In this document: positions 51,554-59,580 of the stretch, piece after piece
How the letters are laid out: each line of letters starts with the position of its first letter
How positions within the stretch are numbered: position 1 is the first letter of the stretch
Origin: Novosphingobium sp. SG919
GTDB taxonomy: Bacteria; Pseudomonadota; Alphaproteobacteria; Sphingomonadales; Sphingomonadaceae
Reading direction: 5' to 3'
Assembly (NCBI RefSeq): GCF_012932495.1
Contig: NZ_JABCNG010000001.1
Coordinates: forward strand, 372,001-436,000
Length of the DNA: 64,000 nucleotides
Position numbers and translations under genes: made by a program
Notes under the pieces: generated by a model
The model's input: only the letters and a program-made list of their open reading frames with translations
Told to the model about the DNA's origin: nothing
Database searches by the model: none

Positions 51554-52324
51554 TTGGTTAATCCCACCATTTCGGTTCTAGTTGTCGGGGCGTCGGGCGG
51601 CTTGGGCAGTGCCATCGCACGGCGCTATGCAAGCCCCGGCACCTACCTGTCGCTGTGGGGAAGGGATCTGAAATGTCTTGAAACGGTCGCTTCCTTGTGC
51701 GCTGCAAAAGGTGCCGTAACGCAGGTGCGTTCGCGTGACCTGATGGACATTCCGGCGGCCGTCGCGGCGATCGTGGCCGAAGATGCCGCCATGCCGTTCG
51801 ACATCGTGGTGTTTGCATCGGGCCGCGGCGATATTCGCGCGGCTGATGACAGTGTGGAACAGCCAGCGCTGGTGGCAGAGCTGGCACTGGTCAATTTTGC
51901 CGCGCCGGCTGCGTTGGCGGCGGCCGTGGCACGCGCGATGGCGGCACGGGGGCGGGGGCAGATCGTGCTGATCGGATCGGCGGCGGGGTTCCACTCGCTG
52001 CCCTTCGCCACCGCCTATTCCGGCACGAAGGCAGGCCTTGCCCGCTTTGCCGACGCGCTGCGCCTGGCCATGCGCAGCCACGGGGTGGGGGTTACGCTGG
52101 TGTCCCCCGGCTTCATCGATACGGCGGCCGGCAGGCAGGTGCCGGGGCCCAAGCCGATGCTGATGGCGCCCGATGCCGTGGCAGACCGAATCGCCCGCGC
52201 GGTGAACCGACGGCAGGCGCACCTTGTCCTGCCCTGGCCTTTCGTGGCGTTGCGCTGGTTCGATCGCATCCTGCCGCGCCGCTTGCGCGATCGCCTGCTG
52301 GTCTCGCTGGCGCCGCCGCGCTGA
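51554..52324 (+). CDS. short-chain dehydrogenase/reductase
   Basis: 256 aa. TTG 51554 is taken as start because AAAGGA lies about 9 bases upstream and the fold begins at once (VNPTISVLVVGASGGLG). The earlier ATG of the frame overlaps the divergent hydroxylase gene. The Rossmann motif is GASGGLGSAIA; the catalytic set is LIGSAAGFHSLPFATAYSGTKAG (quoted in two parts: Ser in LIGSAAG, Tyr/Lys in YSGTK). SPGFIDTAAG follows. A C-terminal hydrophobic segment (LVLPWPFVALRWFDRILP) suggests membrane association. It may reduce a keto-lipid or sugar; the divergent fatty-acid hydroxylase favours lipid. Substrate unknown. Confidence 0.78.
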   Translation: MVNPTISVLVVGASGGLGSAIARRYASPGTYLSLWGRDLKCLETVASLCAAKGAVTQVRSRDLMDIPAAVAAIVAEDAAMPFDIVVFASGRGDIRAADDSVEQPALVAELALVNFAAPAALAAAVARAMAARGRGQIVLIGSAAGFHSLPFATAYSGTKAGLARFADALRLAMRSHGVGVTLVSPGFIDTAAGRQVPGPKPMLMAPDAVADRIARAVNRRQAHLVLPWPFVALRWFDRILPRRLRDRLLVSLAPPR

Positions 52325-52334
52325 TCCGGCGGTT

Positions 52335-53828
52335 TCAGGTCTTGCCGGTGGGCGTGCCCAGCGCCAGATCCAGCACGGCGTGGTGCAGGCCGGCTGGCGT
52401 GAGATCGGCTTGGGGCGCAGCGCCCTTGATCGGCTGTCCGGCGCAATCGAACCGCACGATCGCATAAGGGGTATGGCGGTCGCCGCCCGGCGCGGTCGCG
52501 CCGGGAATGCTGGGGCAATGATCGCCGAAGAACACCAGCGCCACCGGCTCTGCCCGCTCGCGCGCCAGGTCCGACAGGCTGGCGGCAAGGCGGGCAAGCA
52601 TGGCGTCGCTGTTGCGCACCAGGCGCAGATAGCCCGGCACCAGGCCCTGCTGGCCATCCCCGGCCCACGGCCCATGGTTTTCGATAGTGACGGCATAGAG
52701 CAGCGTGGGCTGCCTGGCTGAAGCGGCCATGGCCAAGATCACGTCGGCCATGGCGGCGTCCGTCACATAGCGCCCCTGGCCCGGGGCGGGGGGCGCGAAG
52801 TCTGCTTCGCCCACCAACCGGGCAAAACCGCCTGCCGGCATGATGCGATCGCGGCCGTAAAAGCGCATGTCGTGCGGATGGAGGAACGCGCTGTCCCACC
52901 CCGCGCCGCGCAGGCGGGCGGGCAGGGCCCAGGACCCTTCGCCTTCGGCTGTCAGGAACGGATCATAGCGACGGAAGCCCAGTTCTTCTTCCTCGCGCCC
53001 GAACAGCACGCCGTATTCGGTGCGCATGGTATAGGCGCCAAAACCGCTCACGTTGAGGCGCCCGTGCTGCCACGCATCGCGCCGCGCCGCCGCCAGGCCG
53101 GGCAGGGCGAGCGCGGGATCGCCAAACAGTTCGGCTGGATCGGCAAAGCTTTCGCACTGGATCATCACGACCAGGCCGGGCGCATCGACCGGGGCATGGC
53201 GGCCGATCGGTGGGCAGGCGGGCGGGTCCACGCTTTCGCGCCAGCGCCGCCAATAGAGCAGGATAACGGGCATCAACCCATGCCGCGCAACATCGGCCGT
53301 GGCGTCGGGACGGGTGATCGCCCGGCGGAACGCCGCGCTGCGCAGCGCCAGAACCAGCGCGCCCAGCCCGATCAGCACGAGCGCGAGCCCGGCCAGGTGA
53401 AACACCGGCGTGGCCACGAACAGCGCTTCGAACAGCCCGAGTAGCGCCAGCGCCACCAAGGCCGCCACGGCGCGCTGCCAGGGGGCAACCGCCGACAGGT
53501 AGAACTGTGGATGGCGAAAGATCGCCCCGATCAGTGCGAGATCGGAAAACAGCAGCGGTTCGCCCAGCATGGCGTTCTTGGCGTTGGATGCCACGGCAAA
53601 CAGCGCGGCCAGGCCCAGCGCTAGCGCGCAGGCGACCATGGCGTTGCCGCAAACCGCCAAGACCGCGCCGAACACGGCAACGAGCACGGCGGCGTTGAGG
53701 CACAGCCCCTGCCAGCTGCGCAGGCTCCGCGCGGGGCGAGGCCGAACCAGCGCATCGAGCAGGACACCGCCGACCAGCAGGAGCAGGGCAGGCGGCAGGA
53801 TCTGCAGTGTAAGTCCTTGCAACGTCAC
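52335..53828 (-). CDS. LtaS/MdoB-like alkaline-phosphatase-superfamily transferase
   Basis: 497 aa, GTG start with GGAA 6 bases upstream. Five or so membrane helices fill residues 1-160. A periplasmic sulfatase-fold domain follows with metal ligand Glu226 in VMIQCESF, the predicted nucleophile Thr270 in MRTEYGVLFG, LHPHDMRFYGRD, TIENHGPW and VFFGDHCPSIPG. Relatives transfer phosphoglycerol or phosphoethanolamine from phospholipids to glycans such as LTA or membrane-derived oligosaccharide. In this locus the acceptor is probably the capsule, its linker or a periplasmic glucan. It is convergent with the SDR and divergent from kpsS (228-base shared upstream region). Confidence 0.82.
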   Translation of the reverse strand: MTLQGLTLQILPPALLLLVGGVLLDALVRPRPARSLRSWQGLCLNAAVLVAVFGAVLAVCGNAMVACALALGLAALFAVASNAKNAMLGEPLLFSDLALIGAIFRHPQFYLSAVAPWQRAVAALVALALLGLFEALFVATPVFHLAGLALVLIGLGALVLALRSAAFRRAITRPDATADVARHGLMPVILLYWRRWRESVDPPACPPIGRHAPVDAPGLVVMIQCESFADPAELFGDPALALPGLAAARRDAWQHGRLNVSGFGAYTMRTEYGVLFGREEEELGFRRYDPFLTAEGEGSWALPARLRGAGWDSAFLHPHDMRFYGRDRIMPAGGFARLVGEADFAPPAPGQGRYVTDAAMADVILAMAASARQPTLLYAVTIENHGPWAGDGQQGLVPGYLRLVRNSDAMLARLAASLSDLARERAEPVALVFFGDHCPSIPGATAPGGDRHTPYAIVRFDCAGQPIKGAAPQADLTPAGLHHAVLDLALGTPTGKT

Positions 53829-54056
53829 GCGTGTTCCATATCCGCCAGATCGTGAATCGGCAGGAAAGGTAGATGGGCAGAAAAGCGCCGGCGCGGCTCA
53901 TAGCCGGGGCCGCGCGCGCTGTCATCCGTCATGCAACCGGCTTCGGGCCACTGGGAATTGATCCATTGCGGCAAGTCGATCTTGTCCACGGCGCGCGTGG
54001 CCACTAACGCTCGGGCCAGGTGCATGGGACCGCCTGCCCAGGAGTTTTGCTTTCGA

Positions 54057-55364
54057 ATGCAAGAGTTGCCCAATTCGCCGCCCGTGCCGCCGCATTTGGA
54101 TTTCCCTGCCGCCGCCCCCTCCGCCACGATCCCATCCGACAACGATTCGGGCCCGCGCACGATCCTGCTGCTGCAAGGGTTGATGGGCCCGCTGTTTCAC
54201 GAGCTGGGCAAGGCGCTGCTGCGCGCCGGCCACACCGTGTACAAGGTCAATTTCAACGGTGGCGACCGGCTGTTCTGGCGTTTGCCCAACGGCATGGACT
54301 ATCGCGATTCGCTCGATCGCTGGCCGGCGTTCTTTGCCGATCTGGTTCGGAACAAGGGTGTAACCGATGTGGTGCTGTTCGGCGATTGCCGCGACCACCA
54401 CCGCCCGGCGATTCGCGTCTGCCAGGACCTGAGCGTGGCGGTCCACGTGTTCGAGGAAGGCTATATCCGCCCTGACTGGGTCACGCTGGAACGCGGCGGA
54501 GTGAACGGCAATTCGTCGCTGCCCAGCGATCCGGCCTGGTATCGCGCAACCGCCGCGGCCCTGCCGGCGGTTCCGCCCCACGCGCAAGTGCCGTCTTCGT
54601 TCCGCCGCCGTGCGGCCGAAGGGCTGGCCTACAACTTTGCCGACGTGTTCACCCGCTGGTACTACCCGCATTGGACCAACCACCGCCCCTGGCATCCGCT
54701 GGTGGAGGCGATGGGCTGGTGGCGCAAGCTCTCGCGTCGCAAGGCGCGCCAGCGCGATGCGGGGGCCTTGCTCCATCGCCTGGAAACACGGGAAGAGCGG
54801 TTTTTCCTGTTTCCGTTGCAGCTCGATTCGGATGCGCAGATCCGCCTGCATTCGCCCTTTGCGGGGATCGCCGACGCGCTGCGCTTGATCGTGGGGTCGT
54901 TTGCCGCGCATGCCCCGGCCGATGTGCGGCTGGTGGTCAAGGAACACCCACTGGATAACGGGGTGCGCGATTGGCAGCAGGAAACCGCCGACATGGCGCG
55001 CCTGTTCGGCGTGGCCGACCGCGTCGATTACCTGAGCATGGGCGATATCGTGCCGGTGATCCGCCGCTCGCTGGGGGTGGTGACGATCAACAGCACCAGT
55101 GGCACGCTGGCCCTGGCCGAAGGCGTGCCGGTGGTGGCGCTGGGCCACGCGGTCTACGATATGCCGCAGATCACCTGCCAGGACGGGCTCGACGCGTTCT
55201 GGCAGAATCCCGTTGCGCCCGACGTGGATACTTTTGCCGCGTTCCGCCGCGTGCTGATCGAGCGGTGCCTCATTCCCGGCGGATTCTTTTCCGCCCCGGC
55301 GCTGGAAAAGGTGGTGCGCCACGCTGTCGCCCGGTTGGAGCGCCGGCCGATCGCCCCAGAGTGA
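54057..55364 (+). CDS. kpsS: KpsS-like beta-Kdo transferase
   Basis: 435 aa from ATG 54057; AGGAG lies 12 bases upstream, and ATG 54024 is an alternative. LLLQGLMGPLFHELGKALL opens the fold. FNGGDRLFW, DVVLFGDCRDHHRPA, HVFEEGYIRPDWVTLERGG, VVKEHPLDNGVRD and TINSTSGTLALAEGVPVVAL are KpsS landmarks. KpsS adds the first Kdo to lyso-phosphatidylglycerol and KpsC extends it. Presence of both marks an ABC-dependent, lipid-anchored capsule. Here it is separated from kpsC by lipid-modifying genes, unlike the usual adjacent order. Confidence 0.9.
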   Translation: MQELPNSPPVPPHLDFPAAAPSATIPSDNDSGPRTILLLQGLMGPLFHELGKALLRAGHTVYKVNFNGGDRLFWRLPNGMDYRDSLDRWPAFFADLVRNKGVTDVVLFGDCRDHHRPAIRVCQDLSVAVHVFEEGYIRPDWVTLERGGVNGNSSLPSDPAWYRATAAALPAVPPHAQVPSSFRRRAAEGLAYNFADVFTRWYYPHWTNHRPWHPLVEAMGWWRKLSRRKARQRDAGALLHRLETREERFFLFPLQLDSDAQIRLHSPFAGIADALRLIVGSFAAHAPADVRLVVKEHPLDNGVRDWQQETADMARLFGVADRVDYLSMGDIVPVIRRSLGVVTINSTSGTLALAEGVPVVALGHAVYDMPQITCQDGLDAFWQNPVAPDVDTFAAFRRVLIERCLIPGGFFSAPALEKVVRHAVARLERRPIAPE

Positions 55365-55484
55365 TTTCATGCGTTTCGTGCAAGTGACGCATGGGGAAAG
55401 CGGGGGTTGACGGAGGGGTAGGACCCCCGACGCCCCGCCTTTCGCTTTGGCGCGCATGCAGCACATCGCGTCGGCGAGGCGTGC

Positions 55485-55514
55485 AAAAAAAAGGCCGGTC
55501 TTGCGACCGGCCTT
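55485..55514 (-). terminator. strong intrinsic terminator facing the minus strand
   Basis: A perfect 10-bp stem (AAGGCCGGTC / GACCGGCCTT) with a TTGC loop. On the minus strand it runs straight into eight T residues (55492 down to 55485). On the plus strand it has no U-tract, so it would not end kpsS well. No minus-strand gene lies upstream of it within reach. Confidence 0.75.
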
Positions 55515-55620
55515 GGAAAGTTTGGGAGAGGATGCCTGAAAGGCCCGCTCTCAATGGGGTAATTTCCCGAGTCTGACAAATGCGAATAACGGTACCATAG
55601 TTGCGTTTCATGCAACTGCG
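55485..55620 (-). ncRNA. candidate small RNA ending at the orphan terminator
   Basis: The 339-base gap between kpsS and the OxyR-like gene has no credible reading frame, yet it ends on the minus strand in a textbook terminator. The preceding 100 bases contain a C/U-rich unpaired stretch (CATCCTCTCCCAAAC) that could pair with Shine-Dalgarno sequences, and a small hairpin GTTGC/GCAAC near 55600. The 5' end is not defined and no good promoter was found, so this is a candidate only. Confidence 0.35.
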
Positions 55621-55703
55621 CACCCCAGGGGCCGCTTGGGGCTTGGTCAGCGCGGCCGGTTCACGCTAAGACCTGGTGCACCGATGGCGGGGAGGCACAA
55701 GGC

Positions 55704-56615
55704 ATGAGCGAAACCACGGCATGGCCCAGCCTGCGCCAGCTGCGCTACCTGGTGGCGCTGGCCGAATGCGGCAACTTCACCCGCGGCGCGGCGGCTGTGG
55801 GCGTTTCGCAGCCCTCGTTTTCGCAACAGATCCATCTGCTTGAAAGCCTGCTGGGCGGCGCCGTGGCCGAACGCGGCGGGCGCGTGGTGCTGACGCCGCT
55901 GGGGCGCGAGGCCGTGGCCGCCGCGCGCCGCGTATTGGCCGAAGCGGAAGGCTTTGCCGATCTTGCCCGGCGCCACCGCGAGGGCGAACTGGCCGGCACG
56001 CTGCGCCTGGGCGTGTCGCCCACGCTGGGGCCCTATATCCTCCCGCAACTGGTGGCGCGCCTTCATGCCACGCACCCCACGCTCAAGGTGCATGTGCGCG
56101 AAGGCCTGCCCGATGCGCTGCTCGAACACTTGGCCGAAGGGCGCCACGATACCGTGCTGGTGCAGCTGCCAGTGGCCGAGCAGGGATTCCACATCGAGCG
56201 CCTGTTTCGTGAACCGATGTTTCTGGCCATGGCGGCGGACGATCCGATGGCGGCAGTGGCGCAAGTGCGGCCCGAACATCTTGCCGGACGCGGGCTGTTG
56301 ACCATGCAGCCCGAATACCGCCTGAGCCAGCAGGTGGCTGCCCTGGCCGAACGATCCGGCGCACACGTGCTGCGCGATTACGAGGGCACGAGCCTGGATG
56401 CCGTGCGCCAGATGGCCGGCATGGGCATGGGGCTGGCGCTGCTGCCCCAGCTTTATGTGCGGCAGGAAATCAGCGAAGGGGGCGACGTGATCGTGCGGCC
56501 GTTTGCCGGTGGCCGGCCCTATCGCGAAATCGGACTGGTGTGGCGCGCTGGGGCAGGGCGTTCGCGCGACCTCGTGCTTCTGGCAGAGACGTTGCGGAGC
56601 ATTGCCGAGCGATAG
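55704..56615 (+). CDS. OxyR-like LysR-family regulator lacking the redox cysteines
   Basis: 303 aa, with GGGGAGG 8 bases before the ATG. The N-terminal helix-turn-helix (RQLRYLVALAECGNFTRGAA, VSQPSFSQQIHLLES) is OxyR-like. The effector domain has LRLGVSPTLGPYILPQLVAR and GLLTMQPEYRLSQQ, aligning with OxyR's segment that normally carries GHCLRDQ. No cysteine exists beyond Cys22 in the DNA-binding domain, so the peroxide disulfide switch is absent. It would need another signal. An OxyR-type operator overlaps its stop codon, upstream of the secretion-like operon, which it probably controls. Confidence 0.85.
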   Translation: MSETTAWPSLRQLRYLVALAECGNFTRGAAAVGVSQPSFSQQIHLLESLLGGAVAERGGRVVLTPLGREAVAAARRVLAEAEGFADLARRHREGELAGTLRLGVSPTLGPYILPQLVARLHATHPTLKVHVREGLPDALLEHLAEGRHDTVLVQLPVAEQGFHIERLFREPMFLAMAADDPMAAVAQVRPEHLAGRGLLTMQPEYRLSQQVAALAERSGAHVLRDYEGTSLDAVRQMAGMGMGLALLPQLYVRQEISEGGDVIVRPFAGGRPYREIGLVWRAGAGRSRDLVLLAETLRSIAER

Positions 56616-56648
56616 GAAAAACCTATCGAAAGCATAGGTGCACACCGT
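56612..56648. promoter_or_regulatory. OxyR-type binding site upstream of the secretion-like operon
   Basis: ATAG (56612-56615), 7 bases, CTAT (56623-56626), 7 bases, ATAG (56634-56637), 7 bases, then CCGT where CTAT is expected (56645-56648). This is the four-part spacing of the OxyR consensus with three perfect quarter sites. The first overlaps the stop codon of the OxyR-like gene, and the site lies 74 bases before the ABC-like gene. Confidence 0.65.
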
Positions 56649-56721
56649 ATTGGCGCAATGCGCGGCGAAATCCACCTTAGCGGGCAGCACAATCCACGCC
56701 CGGCAAGGAAGGCCGCCTTTC

Positions 56722-58449
56722 ATGGACGCAAGCGCCCAAGACCCATCCCACCCCCACCATGCCCCTGGCGGGCAGGCCGGCCACGGCCACCGGTTGACCA
56801 TGCGCGACTTGCGCCGCTGGACCAGCCTGGTGCTCTCGCCCGACAAGGCCTTCATCCGCCTGGCGCTGGTCTATGGCGCGGCGATTTCGCTCTTGTCGCT
56901 GGCCACGCCGATCTCGGTGCAGCTGCTGATCAACTCGGTGGCCAACATCGCGCTGCCCGCACCGTTGTTTACCCTGGCACTGGTGCTGTTTGCCCTGTTG
57001 CTGCTGGCCGGTGCGCTGATGGCGTTGCGCGTGGCGATCATGGCGCGTTTCGAGCAGCGCTTTTTCGCGCGCCTGGTGGCCGAGATCACCACGCGGGCGA
57101 TCCATGCACAGAACCCGTTCTTCGTCGACGCACGGCACGGTGACTTGTTCAACCGCTTTTTCGACATGGGCACGGTGCAAAAGGCGCTGACCAGCCTGGT
57201 GATCGGCGGCTTTGCCATCGTGCTGCAAAGCCTGGTGGGCCTGGTCGTGACGAGTTTCTACCACCCGTTCTTCCTGGCGTTCAACGTGGTGCTGGTGCTG
57301 GTGGTGCTGGTGATCTGGCGCGCCTGGCTGCTGCCCTCGCTGGGCAGTGCCGTGGCCAAGAGCCATGCCAAGCATGCCGCCGCGCATTGGCTGGAAAGCC
57401 TGGGCGCTTCCAACGGGTTCTATAAGTCGGGCCGCCACATCAACTTTGCCATCGACCGCAGCGAGGCGATGACGGCCACGTATGTCGCCGCGCACCGGCG
57501 CCATTTCCGCCACACCTTCAGCCAGACGCTGTGCCTGTTGCTGGTCTATGCCCTGGCCAGCGCCGGGCTTTTGGCGATGGGCGGCTGGCTGATCCTGCAG
57601 GGCGAGCTTTCGGTGGGGCAACTGGTTGCGGCCGAACTGATCCTGTCGGGCGTGTTCTATGGTATCGCCCAGTTGGGCGGCTATCTCGAGGTGTTCTACG
57701 ACCTGGCCGCCGGGCTGGAAGAACTGGCGCTGTTCTGGGACGTGCCGCAGGAAGCCGCGCCGGCGGCCGATGCCCTCGCGCTGCCCCATGGCGCCATCCG
57801 TTTCCAGGGTGTGGTGCTGGGCGATCACCGCCTGGACTTCGCGATCGAAAGCGGGGAGCACGTGGGCGTGCTGGCAGCGCCGGGGGTGGAGCGCAGCGTC
57901 ACCACCCTGCTCAAGCGGTTGGCCACGCCCGAACGCGGCCTCGTGCGCGTGGGCGGCGCTGACCTGGGCACCTTCGACATGGTGCGCCTGCGCGCCGATG
58001 TGGTGGTGCTCGATCGCCCGACGATCGTGGAAATGACCGTGCGCGATTACTTGCGCCTGGCCGCGGCGGGCCAGCCTGACGGGCGCGGCGGGGGCGCGCT
58101 CGATGCCCTGGCACTGGTCGGGCTGGAAGAGCGGGTGGGCGCCTTGCCCGCAGGCCTGGATACCATGCTGTCCAGCTCTGGCTGGCCGCTGGCGGTGGGC
58201 GAAACCATGTTGCTCAAGCTGGCCGGGGCGATCCTGGCTTGCCCGCGGGTGCTGGTGCTGTCCCCGCTCTACGACATGCTGGAGCCCGAACGGCTGGGCC
58301 AGGTGCTGGCCGTGTTGCGCCCGCACGGCACCACGGTGCTGCATTTCACCGGCCGCCCGGGGGCGGTGGCGCACGATGCCTGGCTGCATCTGGGCGAAAC
58401 CGTCCAGCGGCACAGCGCCAGTCTGCAAGATACCGGAAAGGAGGGCTGA
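56722..58449 (+). CDS. type I secretion-like ABC protein with degenerate ATPase domain
   Basis: 575 aa from ATG 56722, with AAGGAAGG upstream. Residues about 1-25 are His/Pro-rich. Six membrane helices (about 45-330) match ABC type-1 exporters (ISLLSLATPISVQLLINSV, ELSVGQLVAAELILSG). The nucleotide-binding domain (about 365-560) keeps the fold but not the chemistry. The Walker A region reads GVLAAPGVERS, with Arg401 for Lys. LSGGQ is replaced by LAVGE (490-494), and Walker B DE by Ser514-Pro515 in LVLSPLYDM. It therefore probably cannot hydrolyse ATP. HlyD- and TolC-type genes follow directly. The substitutions are consistent within an intact frame, so it looks like a selected pseudo-ATPase, not a decaying gene. 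Confidence 0.82.
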   Translation: MDASAQDPSHPHHAPGGQAGHGHRLTMRDLRRWTSLVLSPDKAFIRLALVYGAAISLLSLATPISVQLLINSVANIALPAPLFTLALVLFALLLLAGALMALRVAIMARFEQRFFARLVAEITTRAIHAQNPFFVDARHGDLFNRFFDMGTVQKALTSLVIGGFAIVLQSLVGLVVTSFYHPFFLAFNVVLVLVVLVIWRAWLLPSLGSAVAKSHAKHAAAHWLESLGASNGFYKSGRHINFAIDRSEAMTATYVAAHRRHFRHTFSQTLCLLLVYALASAGLLAMGGWLILQGELSVGQLVAAELILSGVFYGIAQLGGYLEVFYDLAAGLEELALFWDVPQEAAPAADALALPHGAIRFQGVVLGDHRLDFAIESGEHVGVLAAPGVERSVTTLLKRLATPERGLVRVGGADLGTFDMVRLRADVVVLDRPTIVEMTVRDYLRLAAAGQPDGRGGGALDALALVGLEERVGALPAGLDTMLSSSGWPLAVGETMLLKLAGAILACPRVLVLSPLYDMLEPERLGQVLAVLRPHGTTVLHFTGRPGAVAHDAWLHLGETVQRHSASLQDTGKEG

Positions 58450-58452
58450 ACC

Positions 58453-59580
58453 ATGGCAAGCCGTGCGCAGGAGATGTTGCGTTTCCCCACGCTGGCCAGT
58501 CTGCGGCCGCCGCGCATCGCCGTGGCGCTGGGCTGGATGATCGGCATCGCCATTCCGCTGGTGGTGCTGGGCGCTCTGCTGATCCCCTGGGTGCAGACCG
58601 CGCCGGGTACGGGGCAGGTGGTTGCGCTCAACCCCGCAGACCGCGTGCAGCAAGTGACCGCGCTGGTGCCCGGCCGGGTGGAGCGCTGGTATGTGACCGA
58701 CGGGCAAAGCGTGAAGGCGGGAGACCCGATCGCGCGGGTGGTGGACAACGATCCCGGCCTGCTGGAGCGGCTGGCGGCCGAACGCGCCCAAGTGCTGGCG
58801 CAGATCGTGGCCAGTGAACAGGCCATGGCCGTCGCCCGGATCGACGTGGGCCGCTCTGCCCAGTTGCTGGCCGATGGTCTTGCCGCGCGGCGCGATTTCG
58901 AAAACGCGCAGATCAAGGTGGCCGAACACGGGGCCAAGCTGGCCGAGGCGCGCGCCAAATTGAGCCGCGTGGACATTGCCCGCACCCGGCAATCGGCCCA
59001 GTTGGTGCGCGCGCCGCGCGATGGCCGCATCCAGGCGCTCAACACCGCCGCCGGGGCCACGCTGGTCAGCGCGGGCGACTGGCTCGCGTCGCTGGCACCC
59101 GAACGCCCCGTGCGGGTGGTGGAACTGATGGTCGACGGACGCGACGTGGCGCTGGTGCGGCGCGGGCAGGGCGTGCGGCTGCATTTCGAAGGCTGGCCGG
59201 CGATCCAGTTCAGCGGCTGGCCTTCGGTGGCGCAGGGCATGTTCGATGGCCGGGTGCGCAGCATCGATCCGTCGGCCCAGGCCAATGGCCTGTTCCGCGT
59301 TCTGGTGGAGCCCATGCCTGGCAAGCCGGCCTGGCCCGAAGACCATTTCACCCGCCTGGGTTCGCGCGTGCGCGGCTGGATCCAGATGGAAACGGTCAGC
59401 GTCGGCTATGAATTGTGGCGCCAGCTCAACGATTTTCCGCTGGAATTCCAGCGCCCGGTGGAAACCGGCCCGCGCAAGGGCGCCGGCAAGGGCCTGGCTG
59501 ACAAGGATGCGGCCAAGGCCAAATCGGCCAAGGCGGGCGACTATGCCGGCGGCAAGGACGGCGGGGAGGAGGAAAAGTGA
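58453..59580 (+). CDS. HlyD-family membrane fusion protein
   Basis: 375 aa, three bases after the ABC-like stop. One membrane helix (about 29-48, MIGIAIPLVVLGALLIPW) is followed by the lipoyl half VTALVPGRVERWYVTDGQSV, a helical hairpin (about 95-170), the second lipoyl half VRAPRDGRIQAL and a beta-barrel. A charged Lys/Gly-rich tail (AKSAKAGDYAGGKDGG) is unusual. It should link the ABC-like protein to the TolC-type channel encoded next, across the periplasm. The stop overlaps the next GTG start (GTGA). Confidence 0.88.
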   Translation: MASRAQEMLRFPTLASLRPPRIAVALGWMIGIAIPLVVLGALLIPWVQTAPGTGQVVALNPADRVQQVTALVPGRVERWYVTDGQSVKAGDPIARVVDNDPGLLERLAAERAQVLAQIVASEQAMAVARIDVGRSAQLLADGLAARRDFENAQIKVAEHGAKLAEARAKLSRVDIARTRQSAQLVRAPRDGRIQALNTAAGATLVSAGDWLASLAPERPVRVVELMVDGRDVALVRRGQGVRLHFEGWPAIQFSGWPSVAQGMFDGRVRSIDPSAQANGLFRVLVEPMPGKPAWPEDHFTRLGSRVRGWIQMETVSVGYELWRQLNDFPLEFQRPVETGPRKGAGKGLADKDAAKAKSAKAGDYAGGKDGGEEEK

